Assembly: GCA_009767595.1 (NCBI GenBank)
Contig: VSDK01027748.1
Location: 389,012 to 453,011, forward strand
Source: Symbiodinium kawagutii
Taxonomy: Eukaryota > Sar > Dinophyceae > Suessiales > Symbiodiniaceae
Length of the DNA stretch: 64,000 nucleotides
Reading direction: 5' to 3'
Position 1 is the first letter of the stretch, and each line of letters begins with the position of its first letter. The notes beneath the pieces are model-generated. The model was not told the DNA's origin. It searched no databases and was given only the letters and a program-made list of their open reading frames with translations. Shown here in pieces: positions 1-11,243 of the stretch. Position numbers and translations under genes: made by a program.

Positions 1-297
1 GAGATACCACGAGAAACTTTGAGAAAACATGAGAAACTATGAGAAACTATGAGAAACCAGGAGAAACTACGAGAAACCATGAGAAACCATGAGAAACTAT
101 GAAAAACCATGAGAAACTATGAGAAACCATGAGAAACTATGAAAAACCATGAGAAACGATGAGAAACCATGAGAAACTTTGAAAAAACATGAGAAACTAT
201 GAGAAAGCATGAGAAATCATGAGAAACCATGAGAATCAATGAGAAAGCATGAGAATCAATGAGAAAGCATGAGAAACTATGAGAAAGCATGAGAAAT
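1..297. repeat. Decamer tandem array (GAGAAACYAT-like)
   Basis: About 30 imperfect copies of a 10-bp unit GAGAAACTAT/GAGAAACCAT start at the first base of the window, so the array continues beyond the left edge. Variants carry GAAAAAC or GAGAAAG. The array ends at about 297 where complex sequence begins. Short A-tracts recur every 10 bp. Confidence 0.95.
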
Positions 298-608
298 CAT
301 CACTCTGTCTCAAGAGTTGTGTTGGGATAGCCTCCACAGCTCCATCTTCGCCACTGCTGACGGCACCGCGTTGCCCTGTGCCCTCGACTTTGGGACCGCA
401 ACCGACTTTGTCGGTTGGCAAAGTTTACAATGATGACAAGGCTACAAGAAGCTTCCATACCAATTTAGCAAGTTGGCAAATTTTGTGACTTGGCAAATCC
501 TTGGCCTCACGGCTTGCAAACTCCATGGTCCGACCCGAGACCCACTGCAGGGATCGAGTTAAGCGTTTCGAGCGCGGTGGCTAAGCTGCCAAATGTGGTT
601 CCCTGCAG

Positions 609-857
609 GAAACCAAAAAAAACGGGCCACATGGAGGCACGGGATTGAGAGATGTTTCAAGCACCTCCACGTCTAACACCAATTCTACCGGCATCTCCGC
701 TGCAAATCGCGGCCGTCCAAAGCACGACACGTCTTGGACTCTGGACGGGGGGCAGGCAATCTCCAAAGGCCGGATGAAGATCAACATGACAAGTGAGGAT
801 CATGAAGATCAAGATCACCATGAAGATGACCATGGTCGTGATAATTATCGTAAATGA
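609..857 (+). CDS. Candidate 3'-terminal exon with an AT-hook-like motif
   Basis: An open frame of 82 codons follows a good acceptor (TTCCCTGCAG|GAAACC) and ends in TGA. Third positions are G/C-rich in the middle part. The peptide is Ser/Thr/Asn-rich, contains an AT-hook-like core NRGRPK about a third of the way in, and ends in an acidic/His tail (EDHEDQDHHEDDHG). AT-hooks bind minor-groove AT-rich DNA, so a chromatin role is possible, but a single short motif is weak evidence. No upstream exon was found. An antisense frame at 581-787 is also open. Confidence 0.4.
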   Translation, partial: ETKKNGPHGGTGLRDVSSTSTSNTNSTGISAANRGRPKHDTSWTLDGGQAISKGRMKINMTSEDHEDQDHHEDDHGRDNYRK

Positions 858-1876
858 TGGCTGATGAGGACGTCAAGCCAGCATTTTGCCAGTGATAATA
901 ACAATGGCTTGCAAAGGTTCCTGGCTGATTATGGTAAAAATGGTGTAAGATAGCTCAAAGTGGAATTCACACATATTAGCGCTGATGGTGGGTCATACTG
1001 GAAAAAGGTGGGATAAAAAGCAACAATAACTGGCAATGGCTGTACTGGAAAGTAATGGAATGTAATGGACAATAATAGGATATAGTCGACAATTGAACAC
1101 AAGTGATATGATATTCTCATAGTGGGCTACGGTGAGCCATGCTACAAACCAGCTCGCTTGGAGCCACCGAACTCATTCATTAGTGATGCCACAATCGCTC
1201 ATGAACTCGACGGTGACAACTGGTGAACTGCGACATGGTAGGTTATTAAGGGGGGCGACAACGACCAGGGTTACCATGCCAGGGAATTGTTGGAAAGCTA
1301 CTCGTAGAAATTGGAAACATACAAAAACTATCGGAAGCTACATGATTTCATTGCCTAGATGACTTCAATTGTGTTTAAACTTGCATCTGTTACGGCAAGG
1401 GGACAACAAGGTGGCCCCGACCATGGAAATTGCCAAGCCAAGCAACTGCTGGATCCTTAACAATGGAGCGAAATTTGAGGCAAATCTTGAATGTTGTTTA
1501 CTCTTGTGAATATACACTCTGCTAAACTAATCCATTTGATACCAGCTACAAGTGGTGGATTTTCAATGTAACCAGCTTAACTTGCCAGAGAGTGCTTTCC
1601 GGTGACTTCTTTCCTGCTACCAGTGGAACTCACGCGGTATGCAGGGATGATTCCAATTCTATGGATGTGATTTTCTCAATGACGCTTTAACATTTCTAAT
1701 CCCGTGAAGAAATCATCTGTTATATCATCATTATATCAATAAATTTCAGAGTCAATCATATTACATCCATCTGTCACATCATCATGATGTCCATCTGTTT
1801 TACCATAGTATATCCATAAATTGCAGGGTCAATCATAGTAGATCCACGAATTTGTCCATCAACGGTACCCCAGGAA

Positions 1877-2006
1877 TTACAAATGTTCCTTAGTGAAGCT
1901 TTCAGTGTTGGCATGTTCGCCCCATTGCTTCGGCCACGTGAATCCGGGCATGCCGTGTTCCACGACACTGGGCCTGTTGTCGCGACCCAGATTCGCAGAG
2001 TCGTTG
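1877..2006 (-). CDS. Candidate exon, unknown function
   Basis: The frame opens directly after a TTTTCATAG| acceptor and ends in TAA after about 42 codons. About 70% of third positions are G or C, far above surrounding sequence. The peptide is hydrophilic (for example RDNRPSVVEHGMPGFTWPKQ). I do not recognise a family. An overlapping open frame on the same strand has a poorer codon pattern. Confidence 0.4.
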
Positions 2007-2073
2007 CTATGAAAATCACCAAGCAGCACAAACTAATCATTGGACAGGAGAGATCATGAACAAATCATGATCA

Positions 2074-2075
2074 AC

Positions 2076-2125
<50 letters not shown>
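2074..2125. repeat. (ATC)n microsatellite
   Basis: About 17 uninterrupted ATC/CAT triplets. Confidence 0.95.
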
Positions 2126-2649
2126 AGAATGAGTAGTTCTCATAAATCATCAGCCCATGAATAGCCACATCATGCCACATCTCCCCTGTGATCACTTTTT
2201 CTATCAAACAGACATGTCATGTGACCCTAGATCAAGTAACTCCTGAGCCAATCATGCTCCCACTGGACTCCAGCAATGCTCATGGTTCACGTGATAACTA
2301 AGCTTCTTTAAATGATCGTATCTCCATCAGAAAGTCTGAGAACGCTGAATCCGTGTCGCAACTAAGGAATCACTTGAATTAGATGCAGGACAATTCCAGA
2401 CAGCTTGCTTGAAGTGCCTTGAATGACAAAGCTAGTCTTTGATGATGGTGATGTACTGAGAGACCATGCATGTAATGGCAATGGCAGAAATGCCTGGTCT
2501 CTGATGCAACCTGCAAGTTGAACCTGGACTTGCATTTAAATTCCAACTTCAAACATATTCCATTGGGAATGTGGAAGAGCAAATGGAATCTAATGGAATC
2601 TTGGAATTCTTGGCACAACTTGACCTTGACAGTTTGGAATGACTGTGTG

Positions 2650-2860
2650 GAATTGACCTGCACTACTGTTGCATAGTGTGGCGTGGGCACAAAGGAGGCA
2701 GAGCAAATATCCGAGTGACATGCACTGAGCCATGTGCAGCTCGGCTCCGCAAAAGTCTTTGGAGCCCGATGCGATCATTGAGTGCCAGCGTAGGAATTAC
2801 CACCGTGATTGGGTGCTCGCAGTCCAAAACAATGAGGACAGTGTCCCAGTTTAAAGTTGC
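2650..2860 (-). CDS. Candidate exon, unknown function
   Basis: A long frame without a Met start follows a possible acceptor GACTGCAG|CAACTTT. Its peptide has alternating hydrophobic strands and charged helices (NWDTVLIVLDCEHPITVVIP, then LNDRIGLQRLLRSR). That pattern suggests a folded alpha/beta domain, but I cannot assign it. A separate minus-strand frame just upstream (3074-2874, starting with ATG, Lys/Ser-rich) could belong to the same gene. Confidence 0.4.
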
Positions 2861-3521
2861 TGCAGTCGCTAAGTTACGGCTTCTTTGAGAGACTGGCAGC
2901 CGAAGAGCCGCTTAGAATGCCCTCCACTTGACTGTGCTGCTTTGTTAGATTCCAGTGTGATGTTGGTATCTGTAGCGATGAAATCTTGCTCTGTCTAGAA
3001 GCGCCTGGAGTCAATGCTGGGAGGTTTGTCACATCTTTCCATTTCTTTCTTCCTGACTGGTGGCTACATTGCATTTATCAGGAAGCAGTAAGAAGTTCCT
3101 TTTCATACGCAATCATCTTAAGTAAATAACAGTAAAGCTATCTATTGTCTTCAGCGACTTCTTCTTCAGGAAAGGTCTAACCCGCAAGTTTTGGTCCGAA
3201 AACTACAAGATCAACCGGTCAGCGACAGGCGAACGCAAGTAACTTACCAGAGTCAAACACATGGAAATAACTTCTGAATCTCCCCGAACTATGGATCGTC
3301 ATCGGGTATCCCACACCTTTTGAATTCCGCTGAAGCTAACCATGCACATTCAGTGCCGCAGTTCTTCAAGAAGGCGACGAGATAGGGAGCTGAAGTGCAT
3401 GATCTGCTTCTCCTCGCAAGTTGTGGCCAAGCCTGGACACCACGGACACCACAAAACGTGAAAACCATGGTGATAACGGTGCAAGGTTGACCATGATTGA
3501 CCCATATTAGTGCTCTTAGAC

Positions 3522-3755
3522 ATGGCGAGAAGACAAGCCGAGGCCCCCCAGATCTCCTCAAGGCTTCGGCGCACCCAGGGGGACCCCTGTGGGCTGAAGG
3601 TCAACGGCAGGCATCATGGCACGCGCCTTTTGCAGGACAAAGTCACCCGTTTGCATCGCTACCTTCACCTCCCATGTGGCAACGGCGGGTTGCGGTTGTG
3701 GTGGCTGCGACATGCTGCGACATGCTGCGACTGTGGTGGATGTTCATCGGAAAGT
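3522..3755 (+). CDS. Candidate exon or small ORF, Arg/Cys-rich
   Basis: From the ATG at 3522 the frame has about 75% G/C at third positions for some 60 codons, which is the main evidence. The peptide is Arg-rich and then Cys/His-rich (AATCCDCGGCSS). The Cys part comes from a direct repeat of CGACATGCTG, so its zinc-finger look may be accidental. No family is recognised. Confidence 0.3.
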
Positions 3756-4035
3756 CGGGGAAATATACAGTATCCTGCCCAAAATACAGAAATCTGTGGT
3801 GGATGGATCTACAATGCCCCTCTTGCCTAGGGTGGACTTGTTTTCGGAATTGTTTGGAAACACAAACGGATGTCGATGTTGTCTCCACCCCTGTGAAATG
3901 AAAAAATGTCACAGCGCTCATGGATTGTTACCATGGGACAGTGGACCTGAAGTCAGAGTCGGCCACTCAATCCAAGAATGATACTTACCAGTTCCCAGCG
4001 GCAAAGAAAACATATACATTCAACCCTTTCAGCAG

Positions 4036-4045
4036 NNNNNNNNNN
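4036..4045. other. Assembly gap (10 N) within CAG repeats
   Basis: Ten Ns are flanked on both sides by CAGCAG, so a collapsed CAG repeat is likely. Confidence 0.95.
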
Positions 4046-4280
4046 CAGCAGGATGCCATTTGGGTGGGGTAACATAGGTTAACATCACCCTTGAAAGGGC
4101 AAACCTTTCGGGCCTGCTTTGGTGTGGAACTTGCTGTCCTAAGCTGAGCTCAAGGCTTGGGCATCTGCAAGTTTCCTACGGTGCTGGGGACATCTGGGGA
4201 CGTCATCTTGTGGAGCTGCTACGTGCGTAGCCATGGCTCTAACGATATGTCTGTAGTGCTTCTATATATGCTTCTGTGTT

Positions 4281-4697
4281 TTGGAACTTGATCAAACGTG
4301 TCCATGGTGTGATTCCTGCCTATGGAGTGCAACCCAGGATCCGTCCATTCTCCGTGGAGCCTTCCAAAGCTTCCGCTGCAACAAATGGCTTCAGATCTGG
4401 ATTTCTAATGCGACTCAGTCGTGGTCCACACCACTTCCTGAGAGACAAAATCCAGACCGGGTCCCTTATCTGATTGCAGCTATAGGTCCGGTGCTTTTTG
4501 TAGAGCATGTTTTGATCAAGAAACTACACACTTTGGCTGCCAGTGTGATGAGATTGAAGGACAAATTGAATCCAAGGCCAATGAAATTTCAGTCAGCCTT
4601 TCGGAAAAATATGCATGGAAAGAGCTCCTTGAATCTGTATAATTCTGTAACAGTCGATGGATGCCAAATGATTGTCACCATGATGATGAGGACGACG

Positions 4698-4760
<63 letters not shown>

Positions 4761-4776
4761 CTACTACGACAGCCTC

Positions 4777-4817
<41 letters not shown>

Positions 4818-4818
4818 G

Positions 4819-4880
<62 letters not shown>

Positions 4881-4960
4881 GAACAAGAACAAGAAGAAGA
4901 AAATAGAACACACTCAAACAGATACAAGCACACATGTTCATGTGTAAAAATGAAGACCAC
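4281..4960 (+). other. Long ORF running through a CAA repeat
   Basis: An open frame of about 130 codons of complex sequence starts near a TTG at 4281. It has two CxxC-like pairs near the start (CPWCDSC) and a hydrophobic stretch (YLIAAIGPVLFVEHVL), and then reads through the CAA array as Thr/Gln runs. The array keeps all forward and reverse frames open, so the total length is not evidence of coding. The first 130 codons may be a real exon. Confidence 0.3.
4697..4892. repeat. (ACA/CAA)n triplet array
   Basis: About 190 bp of near-perfect ACA triplets, interrupted by CTACTACGACAGCCT at about 4760 and by scattered GAA triplets toward the right end. Confidence 0.95.
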
Positions 4961-5089
4961 GGGCTTTGCAGTGACCCTGTTTACCACCTTTTGTCAAGAA
5001 TCACTATGCGCAGTTCACGTCACTTCCCAACACTTCTCAAAGTGATTCAGGTTGTGTTGTCATTGTCCCAGCTCCCAGGGAGATCTCCT

Positions 5090-5232
5090 CTAGCGGAGAT
5101 CTCCTCCCCTCCCCCAGCAAAATCCGAGTTTCCTCAAGTTGGCGTCTAAGCCTTGGATCAGAGCATCTGCGATCACCGGCTGCTGCCCCGCCAGGAACCC
5201 CATCGCGAAGGACTTCCGAAACCTGAGCCGTG
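5090..5232 (-). CDS. Candidate exon, unknown function
   Basis: The frame follows an acceptor-like CTCACGGCTCAG|G and reads about 40 codons to TAG. About three quarters of third positions are G or C. The peptide is amphipathic and helical (FLAGQQPVIADALIQGLDAN). It lies downstream of the Mei2-like gene on the same strand but does not resemble the missing C-terminal part of an RRM_2 domain, so it may belong to another gene or to a later exon. Confidence 0.45.
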
Positions 5233-5261
5233 AGGGGTCAGCTGTTCAGGGTCTCTAGCTT

Positions 5262-5325
5262 GGAAGCTAAGGAAGCGAAGGAAGCGAAGGAAGCTAAGGA
5301 AGCTAAGGAAGCTAAGGAAGCCAAG
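5262..5325. repeat. 9-bp tandem repeat (AAGCTAAGG)
   Basis: About seven copies of AAGCTAAGG/AAGCGAAGG. Confidence 0.9.
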
Positions 5326-5464
5326 CAAAGTCTAAATGTGTCTCAATCTTGCTGACAAGGCTTGACTCACTTGTAACATGTCGTCATCATGTCAAGGCTG
5401 TTAAGGTGGTTCCAAGCTGCGAAACGATGTAACACATCATGAGGTGGGCCATCCCCTGAGGTGC

Positions 5465-6137
5465 CAACATGTGGGCTGTTTCTGGAGATACAAAGTTCAC
5501 AAAGGCATAGCCTGCAGCGACGCAGCGATGCCATGACTCAACTGAGACGAGACAAATCCAAGGAAAACTGTGGGAACACTTTATCAACATATAGAAAAAC
5601 AATAGTCACGTAATGAAGTGAAAATACTGATCAAAAGTAGTGCACTTTTGCAAAATTATGTCGTGACAGGGCACCTTTGTTCTCTGCGACGTTGAAGTCT
5701 CGAGGCAAGTAACAAAAGTCATAAAGCTTCGACAAGCCGAGCTTGTTGAGTTCATTCAGCAGCTCAGTTTGCGTCAAATGACTTGGCAAGTTACGGATCA
5801 TCAAAGTTGTGATCTCGCCATTCGCCGTCGCTTTGGTTTCGGGTCGCGAACTTCGTTGCTTGGAGTCTTTTGCTTTGGAACGGCATTCGGACATGGGCGA
5901 TGCGCTGCCATAGCCATCCAACTTGAAGGATGGGGTCATGGGCGCCTGTAGAGAGTTTGCTGGAGCTGTCCGAGCACCACAGGACGGGGAAAACTGTGGA
6001 TTGGTCGCCAGCAATGCCACATCGTTGCGCAGGACCGGCGGGAGGATGGGCAACGTCACATTGGGACCGGTCCTCAGCTTGAAAGTCCGAAGAGTTGGAA
6101 GCTTCGGCAGATGTTTACCTCTGCTTCCACTTGCCAT
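5465..6137 (-). CDS. Mei2-like protein, RRM_2 domain (two exons)
   Basis: The first exon runs from the ATG at 6137 to 5675 and the second from 5511 to about 5465. The 163-bp intron is GT-AG (AACAAAG|GTGCCC ... CGCTGCAG|GCTATG), and joining restores a split Gly codon. After a ~110-residue Ser/Pro/Thr-rich leader the peptide matches the C-terminal RRM of Mei2 proteins: RNP2-like TTLMIRNLP, then KLYDFCYLP, then RNP1-like GYAFVNF followed by SPETA. Mei2 family proteins bind RNA and regulate meiosis or development in yeast and plants. Dinoflagellates carry many copies whose role is unknown. The last third of the domain (helix 2 and final strand) was not found. A TGA lies 9 nt upstream of the ATG, which supports this start unless an exon begins at AAG|CTTC. 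A GC donor after ACATGTTG is possible. Confidence 0.8.
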
Positions 6138-6469
6138 GAAGCTTCAGGGACTGGTAACTAACCCCAGTTACAACGATGGTACCAGCTGGTTGGGGTGATA
6201 TTGGCTGCAAAGGATTGCACTAATAGACATATCAACCGTGCTAAGCAGAGAAACTATCAGAGCCCGGAACCAACCATGGAAATCGGAACCCTGCCAGCCA
6301 AATGTTGTGAGGTTTTGTTGAGAAAATGGGCGACAAAACAACAGAAAAAAGTCTATCTATAAATTAGATATCTATAATCTATAAACCATTTGATGGATCT
6401 CCCAAATGCACAAATCTGATCAAACATGCACCAATAATGCACGACCAGCACGACAGCTTTGTCACCCAG

Positions 6470-6640
6470 ATTCACAGGCAGTGAGCTGGGCCGCAAGGGC
6501 GCAGGCGTTCCAGGCTCCCCAAGGGCTGAGGCCAAATCGATGCTGGTGGGTGATGGACCGGTCTCTGATTCACTTCTTGGGGAACATGATGGTGAACCTT
6601 GGAGCAGGTCACTCAGATCAAGTGTCAGGATGCATGAGCC
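6470..6640 (-). CDS. Candidate upstream exon of the Mei2-like gene, Ser/Pro-rich
   Basis: The open frame encodes a Ser/Pro-rich segment (SPRSESETGPSP, TPAPLRPSSLPV) and ends at a possible donor CTGG|GTGACA. It lies on the same strand between two other coding-like segments and the RRM exon. Low-complexity linkers of this type precede the RRM in Mei2-like proteins. I could not find boundaries that keep one phase through all segments. Confidence 0.4.
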
Positions 6641-6712
6641 AAACCCAACATCCCAAGCCCAGTAGGTAAAATCTTTTTGCAATAGATCTGGCTGTAAATG
6701 CTAAAATCTAAA

Positions 6713-6926
6713 GACCTGACTGACTTCGCCTTGCCAATTTGTCGAAGAAACCTTCTAGCGTGCTCAAGGTGCTCTGCTCGGTATTCTTTCGATATGTCAC
6801 AAAGTTCATGCTCATTTGCTCCTCGTCATCTGTGTCTGGCCATATTGGAATGCTTTCACATCCTGATTCTTCTGGCGCATCTTCACCCATCTCCTCAGGG
6901 AAACACGCGTGTGGCTTCAATGCTGC
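6713..6926 (-). CDS. Candidate upstream exon of the Mei2-like gene, acidic
   Basis: An acidic segment (FPEEMGEDAPEESGCES, then WPDTDDEEQM) is followed by a helical one (STLEGFFDKLARRS). A donor CAGTCAG|GTCTTT closes the frame, and acceptors exist near GGCCAG or AATGCAG. Its position on the same strand suggests the N-terminal region of the RRM gene. It could also be a separate gene, because the phase to the next exon is unresolved. Confidence 0.45.
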
Positions 6927-7137
6927 ATTCTCTGGCCAAGTCCAGTTCAAAAATGTTCATATCATGTTTCAATCTGGTGTATCTTGATGCATAGCAAAGG
7001 TGATCCAAAGCGTTGCACATGTCTTTTGCATCCTTTCTTGAACATTTTTGAACATCCATGTCTCCAGCATCCTCCTCTGCCTACCCTACGGCTGAAAATG
7101 TGATCACCTATATCTCAAGAGACTTCATGCACACAAC

Positions 7138-7272
7138 CTCCAGTTCCAAAGACCAAGTTTCAAAAGGCACATAATCCGAGAAGGTCCAGGACCGAGTGCG
7201 ATGAACGGGTGACTCTTCCTCATATGCAAAGGTCTTTGGCAGCGGTTTCAATCGCCGCTCCACAAACGGCAT
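7138..7272 (-). CDS. Candidate first coding exon of the Mei2-like gene
   Basis: The frame begins with ATG at 7272 and ends after exactly 45 codons at CTGGAG|GTTGTG. The peptide has a basic N-terminus, then KTFAYEEESP and RTRSWTFSDY. Short motifs of the type KTF...RTRSW occur near the N-termini of dinoflagellate Mei2-like and related proteins as I remember them; this needs checking. It fits as the start of the same minus-strand gene, giving a span of about 1.8 kb. Confidence 0.5.
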
Positions 7273-7577
7273 GGCAACGGCCGGCAGTACCCAACCCCAG
7301 GGTGGTGACTAGGCAGCACCAGTGTCTTGAGCAGCGGAGCTCAAGTCGAAAGATGCTGCAAACTGGTCACGCTTTCAAGCTATTTCAAGCTACCTTGGAG
7401 GTTTTGAAAAGCCGCAAGCTGATACACTTGGTGTTTCCATCGTTTCCCGTCGTTTCCATCCCCCATTCCCCCATTCACCGCCCATCAGTGAAGGCCGTGA
7501 GGACACCATCCCAAGGTAAGCCAAGACACCACTAAAATCATATACAGCAACTGCAGGCCAACTGGTACACGATCAAC

Positions 7578-7776
7578 CTGGATGGCCGGCACACAACAAA
7601 TCTGGCGCCCGAAAGACCTGCAATGACCTGCAGGACCCTGCCTGAACGCCCATGATTGAGGGAGCCTCGGCGAATCTGTCCCGCTCCCCGACCTCAAAAA
7701 GATCCCGCTCCTGCCACAGGTCAGCATCAACAGGTACATCTGCCGTCGGAATCTCGGCCATGCACACGTGGATGCA
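7578..7776 (-). CDS. Candidate internal exon, unknown function
   Basis: The frame is bounded by TTTATTCTGCAG|TGC and CATCCAG|GTTGAT. The 66-codon peptide is acidic and mixed (AEIPTADVPVDADLWQERDL) with Cys residues at both ends. About 60% of third positions are G/C. It lies upstream of the Mei2-like gene on the same strand, but nothing links the two. Confidence 0.45.
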
Positions 7777-9504
7777 CTGCAGAATAAATCCAGTGTGAAA
7801 GACTTGTTGCATTTCAGGTAGTACCAGAGAGAAAAATAAGATGGCAGAATGGTGCTGCAATGAAGTCGAAGTCTGTGGCTGTCCAGAAGTGACGGGTATG
7901 CCGGCATGCCAAAATCATCAACCTGTTATCAGTTGCTATAGGACTGGGAAGTTGCCAATGATTTTGGCACTTTGTTCAATTGGACACACACTGCCTGCCG
8001 TTCATTTTCTTTGCAGCAACCACGAAACTTTGGACATTGCAGCACGTCTTGTGCTGTCGCTTCTTTGGCGTTGGCACATCTAAGCTTTTCCCAGTGTGCA
8101 TTGTAGGTTTGCAGCTTTAGCTGTGTCGCAAAAAGAATTCCATGAGTTTGGTCTTAGGATTCCGAGTCTTGGAATCTAATAAGCTCATGGTTACAACTTG
8201 TACACTCCCAACATCAGAACGATACAGAACGACTACTGACTACTGCAATCGCTTGAAATGATCCCATGACGCGAATCAGCGTCGGAGACATCCCATTGAG
8301 CGCCCAGAGGGCTGTGCTGGTCCAGCCCCTTCCTGCGCGGCCCAAAAATGCTGCAGTTGCAGTGCCCTTCCCTTTTGCTCCTGCGGTGCGACTGTGGAAT
8401 GGGAGCAAGACTTGATGGCATGGCATGCATTCACAAATGCCTTGCATAGCTCTGGTTTGGGCTTGCTGAAGATTCACCAACCTTCAGCCTTTCCGGTTTG
8501 GATGATAGCCCTAGCGGCGTTGGTCACCTCCATGGGGTTCACCAGCTGCATGGCATGAGAACTGATTTGGTCGGTACTAGTGACGATGACTAGATGTGCT
8601 TCACAGCTGATTTGAGGTCTCAATGGTCTAGAAATGGTCTAGAAGCTCTTCACTTCTTGAGATTTCACCCCAAGCAAAGGTGTCTGATCTGTCGCATGAG
8701 GCAGCCATGGCAGGGTCAACAACGGTTGACTGTTAACATTGTTAACCTGCTAGCCATCATGGTCGAACCACCGGTTGGGTGGCACGTCTCCTGCAGGCCA
8801 AGCTCGTGTCTCGCACACCTCGCAGTCTGGCAACTGGTCAAGCGCCATTCACTATACATGGGCTGCGCAGCGTGCCTTTCAACTGTCATTCACTTATAGT
8901 TGCCATGGTTGAACCATAGATAGCTAGACTTAAAATTTGCTTTGTTAACTCTACTTCATGATGGTTCCTGGTTGATCACGGTTTACGTTTGACGGTGGCT
9001 TAAAACTGCAAGAATCATCCTCATGTGCGGGAGGACAAATAGGATTCTGTATATTATGAAAATGTCAAAGAAAGATAGAGAAAGCCTGAATCCTTGCTGA
9101 CAACTTATCTCAAAGACTTTCGTCTGAAACCAATTCTAGGACCTGCCACGAGAGCTTGCCTTCAAAAAAAGAAGTTGTCCATGTGCTTACTGTGTAACAG
9201 GACATGTCCGCACTTACAGTCCGGGCTGACCCAGTTCAAAGCTCAAGGTTCCATCTAAAAAAGCGCCCAAAAACATACAGTAGTATGCCAATATCTACCG
9301 ATAGAAATGAACCAAATAGCTTTGTCATGCGTATCTACCCATATACAGACATCATGCGACATGCACATTCAATACATACCAACATGTCGATTTGATCTGA
9401 TCCGCTGGAACCAACTTTCCGGCCAGGCTAGAAGAAACTGCCATCCCAAAGACGCTATCCATCCACCAAGAACAGTTGTATAACTCATACAAGACTTTTA
9501 CTCC

Positions 9505-9627
9505 TCAACATAAGCTAGGGGAGTAATCCTCACTGCTCAACTGCATCCCGATAACACCCAGCAAAGGCACTGTCTGGTCTCCGCTGACCAAAAGCCGCCC
9601 ACAATATCCAACGTGCGGACCCTGGCA
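9505..9627 (-). CDS. Candidate terminal exon, Gly/Cys-containing
   Basis: Following the acceptor CGACTATCACAG|TGC, 40 codons run in phase to TGA. About 64% of third positions are G/C. The peptide CQGPHVGYCGRLLVSG...LLGVIGMQLSSEDY looks like part of a folded domain. It pairs naturally with the exon at 9953-9835. No family was recognised. Confidence 0.45.
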   Translation of the reverse strand, partial: CQGPHVGYCGRLLVSGDQTVPLLGVIGMQLSSEDYSPSLC

Positions 9628-9834
9628 CTGTGATAGTCGCTTTGAAGAACAAATGTGTATGACATTGTATGGTTGTTTTGTCTGGAAATGTATCTGCTCT
9701 AAATGAAGCCTCTGCAATGATACGAATCGTAACAAATGAAGATCAACAAATACACTCGAAACATCAGTGGCAAATGGCTGACTGGAATGGTTGACAGCAG
9801 GCTGTGATCTGAGCCCCTTAGGTGCAACTTCCAC

Positions 9835-9953
9835 GTGAGGGTCGAGTGAATCTGAAGATTTTCGACAGCAGTGCAGCCTTCCAAGCGCTGCGTGTGTGCC
9901 AGCAAGTTGGACCTCAAACTGCACCAGTGACACGCCGAACCCGGACCTGGCTT
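9835..9953 (-). CDS. Candidate internal exon
   Basis: The frame runs from TTCAAG|AAGCC to CCTCAC|GTGGAAG and encodes FGVSLVQFEVQLAGTHAALG and downstream Cys/His residues. It is probably the exon before 9627-9505, with a ~207-bp intron between. Confidence 0.4.
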
Positions 9954-10018
9954 CTTGAAGATTTGGCATTGACATAGGTCAGCTGAGTCATAGTTCACTT
10001 CTGAAGAAGAATGAAATG

Positions 10019-10040
10019 AATATATATATATATATATATA
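10019..10040. repeat. (TA)n microsatellite
   Basis: About 11 TA units. Confidence 0.95.
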
Positions 10041-10989
10041 AGTCGTGGATAAGTCAAAGTTCAAAAAATATCTCTGGTTCAAAGGCTAATGATGCCATGC
10101 ACAAAATTATCACGAATGATCTCCAAGAAAGCAGGTATGTCAATAAGCCTCGATCATCAGAACCATGTACAGTACATGCAATAGTTAAAGTCCACCTAAG
10201 ATATAAATCAAATAAGGGCATCCCGAATCAACTCCCCATGGAATGACCCATGTGGGTCCAAGAAAGATTTTTGCTCCGGATTGTGGCCACCCTTTGATCA
10301 AGGTCGTGAGGTAAGCAGTATGGTATCTCTATCACCGCTCTCTGTAGCCCACTTCAAGACAAATGCTCACGACTCAGTAGCCATTGCTGACGAGCTGCAG
10401 AGAGGTTGGAGTACTCCTCATTGGACAAATAGACCTGGAAGTGTGACCCTGAATCTGTAGACCCTTTTAGTGCACCAAGAAATTCTGGCAGGCACAACAC
10501 TTGCAAAGTTGCAACATATCACAGAGCAGTTTCTCCATCCAATCTCTGCAGTTGTGATAGCTTCAAATAGAAATTTGATGATAAACTCCCCTCTGCTTAC
10601 CTATATTCATATATACACACAAATATCGCTAGTGTTTCCCATCTAATATGGATGGTCTGACCACAAATATTGATCATCGTCGAGTCATACAGTCATACTT
10701 CTTAGCTCATTACCCCTTTTTCAAGTCCCCAGTTGACCTTCTCAGAAGCACCTGGCCTCATCTTCAAAGTTGCGACGGTATCTCCTTTCCTTAGGGCTTC
10801 GTGGGAGGACTCGGCAGCGGAGAAACAAGAAACGAGGTAACTCGGTCATTTCACCCTGCAAGCAACCAGGTTTCAGATAGATTGCATGGTGAATGATGGT
10901 TCATGAAGGTTATTGATGATTAACTTTCAGCATTAGCATAATGATTAAGTTTCATCCAGTTGAATTGGAACCTTCAGCACCCCGCACGG

Positions 10990-11243
10990 CACACTCACAC
11001 AGTTGACCCCAAGTGATCAAGTGATACGTGCAACCATGGAGGTTTCCCATCGATGAGCTACAGCCCGTCATCGGGCCGTGGTGATTCCCAGGTGCTGTTT
11101 GCCAACGAAACAACCGCAGGTCCCCATTTCTGTACCGGGCGTCCCTGAGCACCTCCACCTCAAACTCAGTGTGGCGCACTTCGGTGACAATCTCAGGTCG
11201 GAAACACATCGCAGTGGCAATACCGAGCGAAAAAATCCATCTT
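10990..11243 (-). CDS. Candidate exon, unknown function
   Basis: The open frame has about 70% G/C at third positions over its first 50 codons. It encodes a beta-rich, charged peptide (RPEIVTEVRHTEFEVEVL, then RNGDLRLFRWQTAPGN). The 3' boundary is uncertain: reading past CCTCCATG|GTTGCA gives lower-quality sequence. A neighbouring minus-strand segment at 12128-11931 shares a GNLHG(C/T)T(Y/H)H motif, so the two may be duplicated exons. Confidence 0.45.

Noticed and set aside
4661-4941. Poly-Asn, poly-Thr, poly-Val and poly-Cys ORFs
   Set aside because: They are translations of the CAA/ACA array in different frames.
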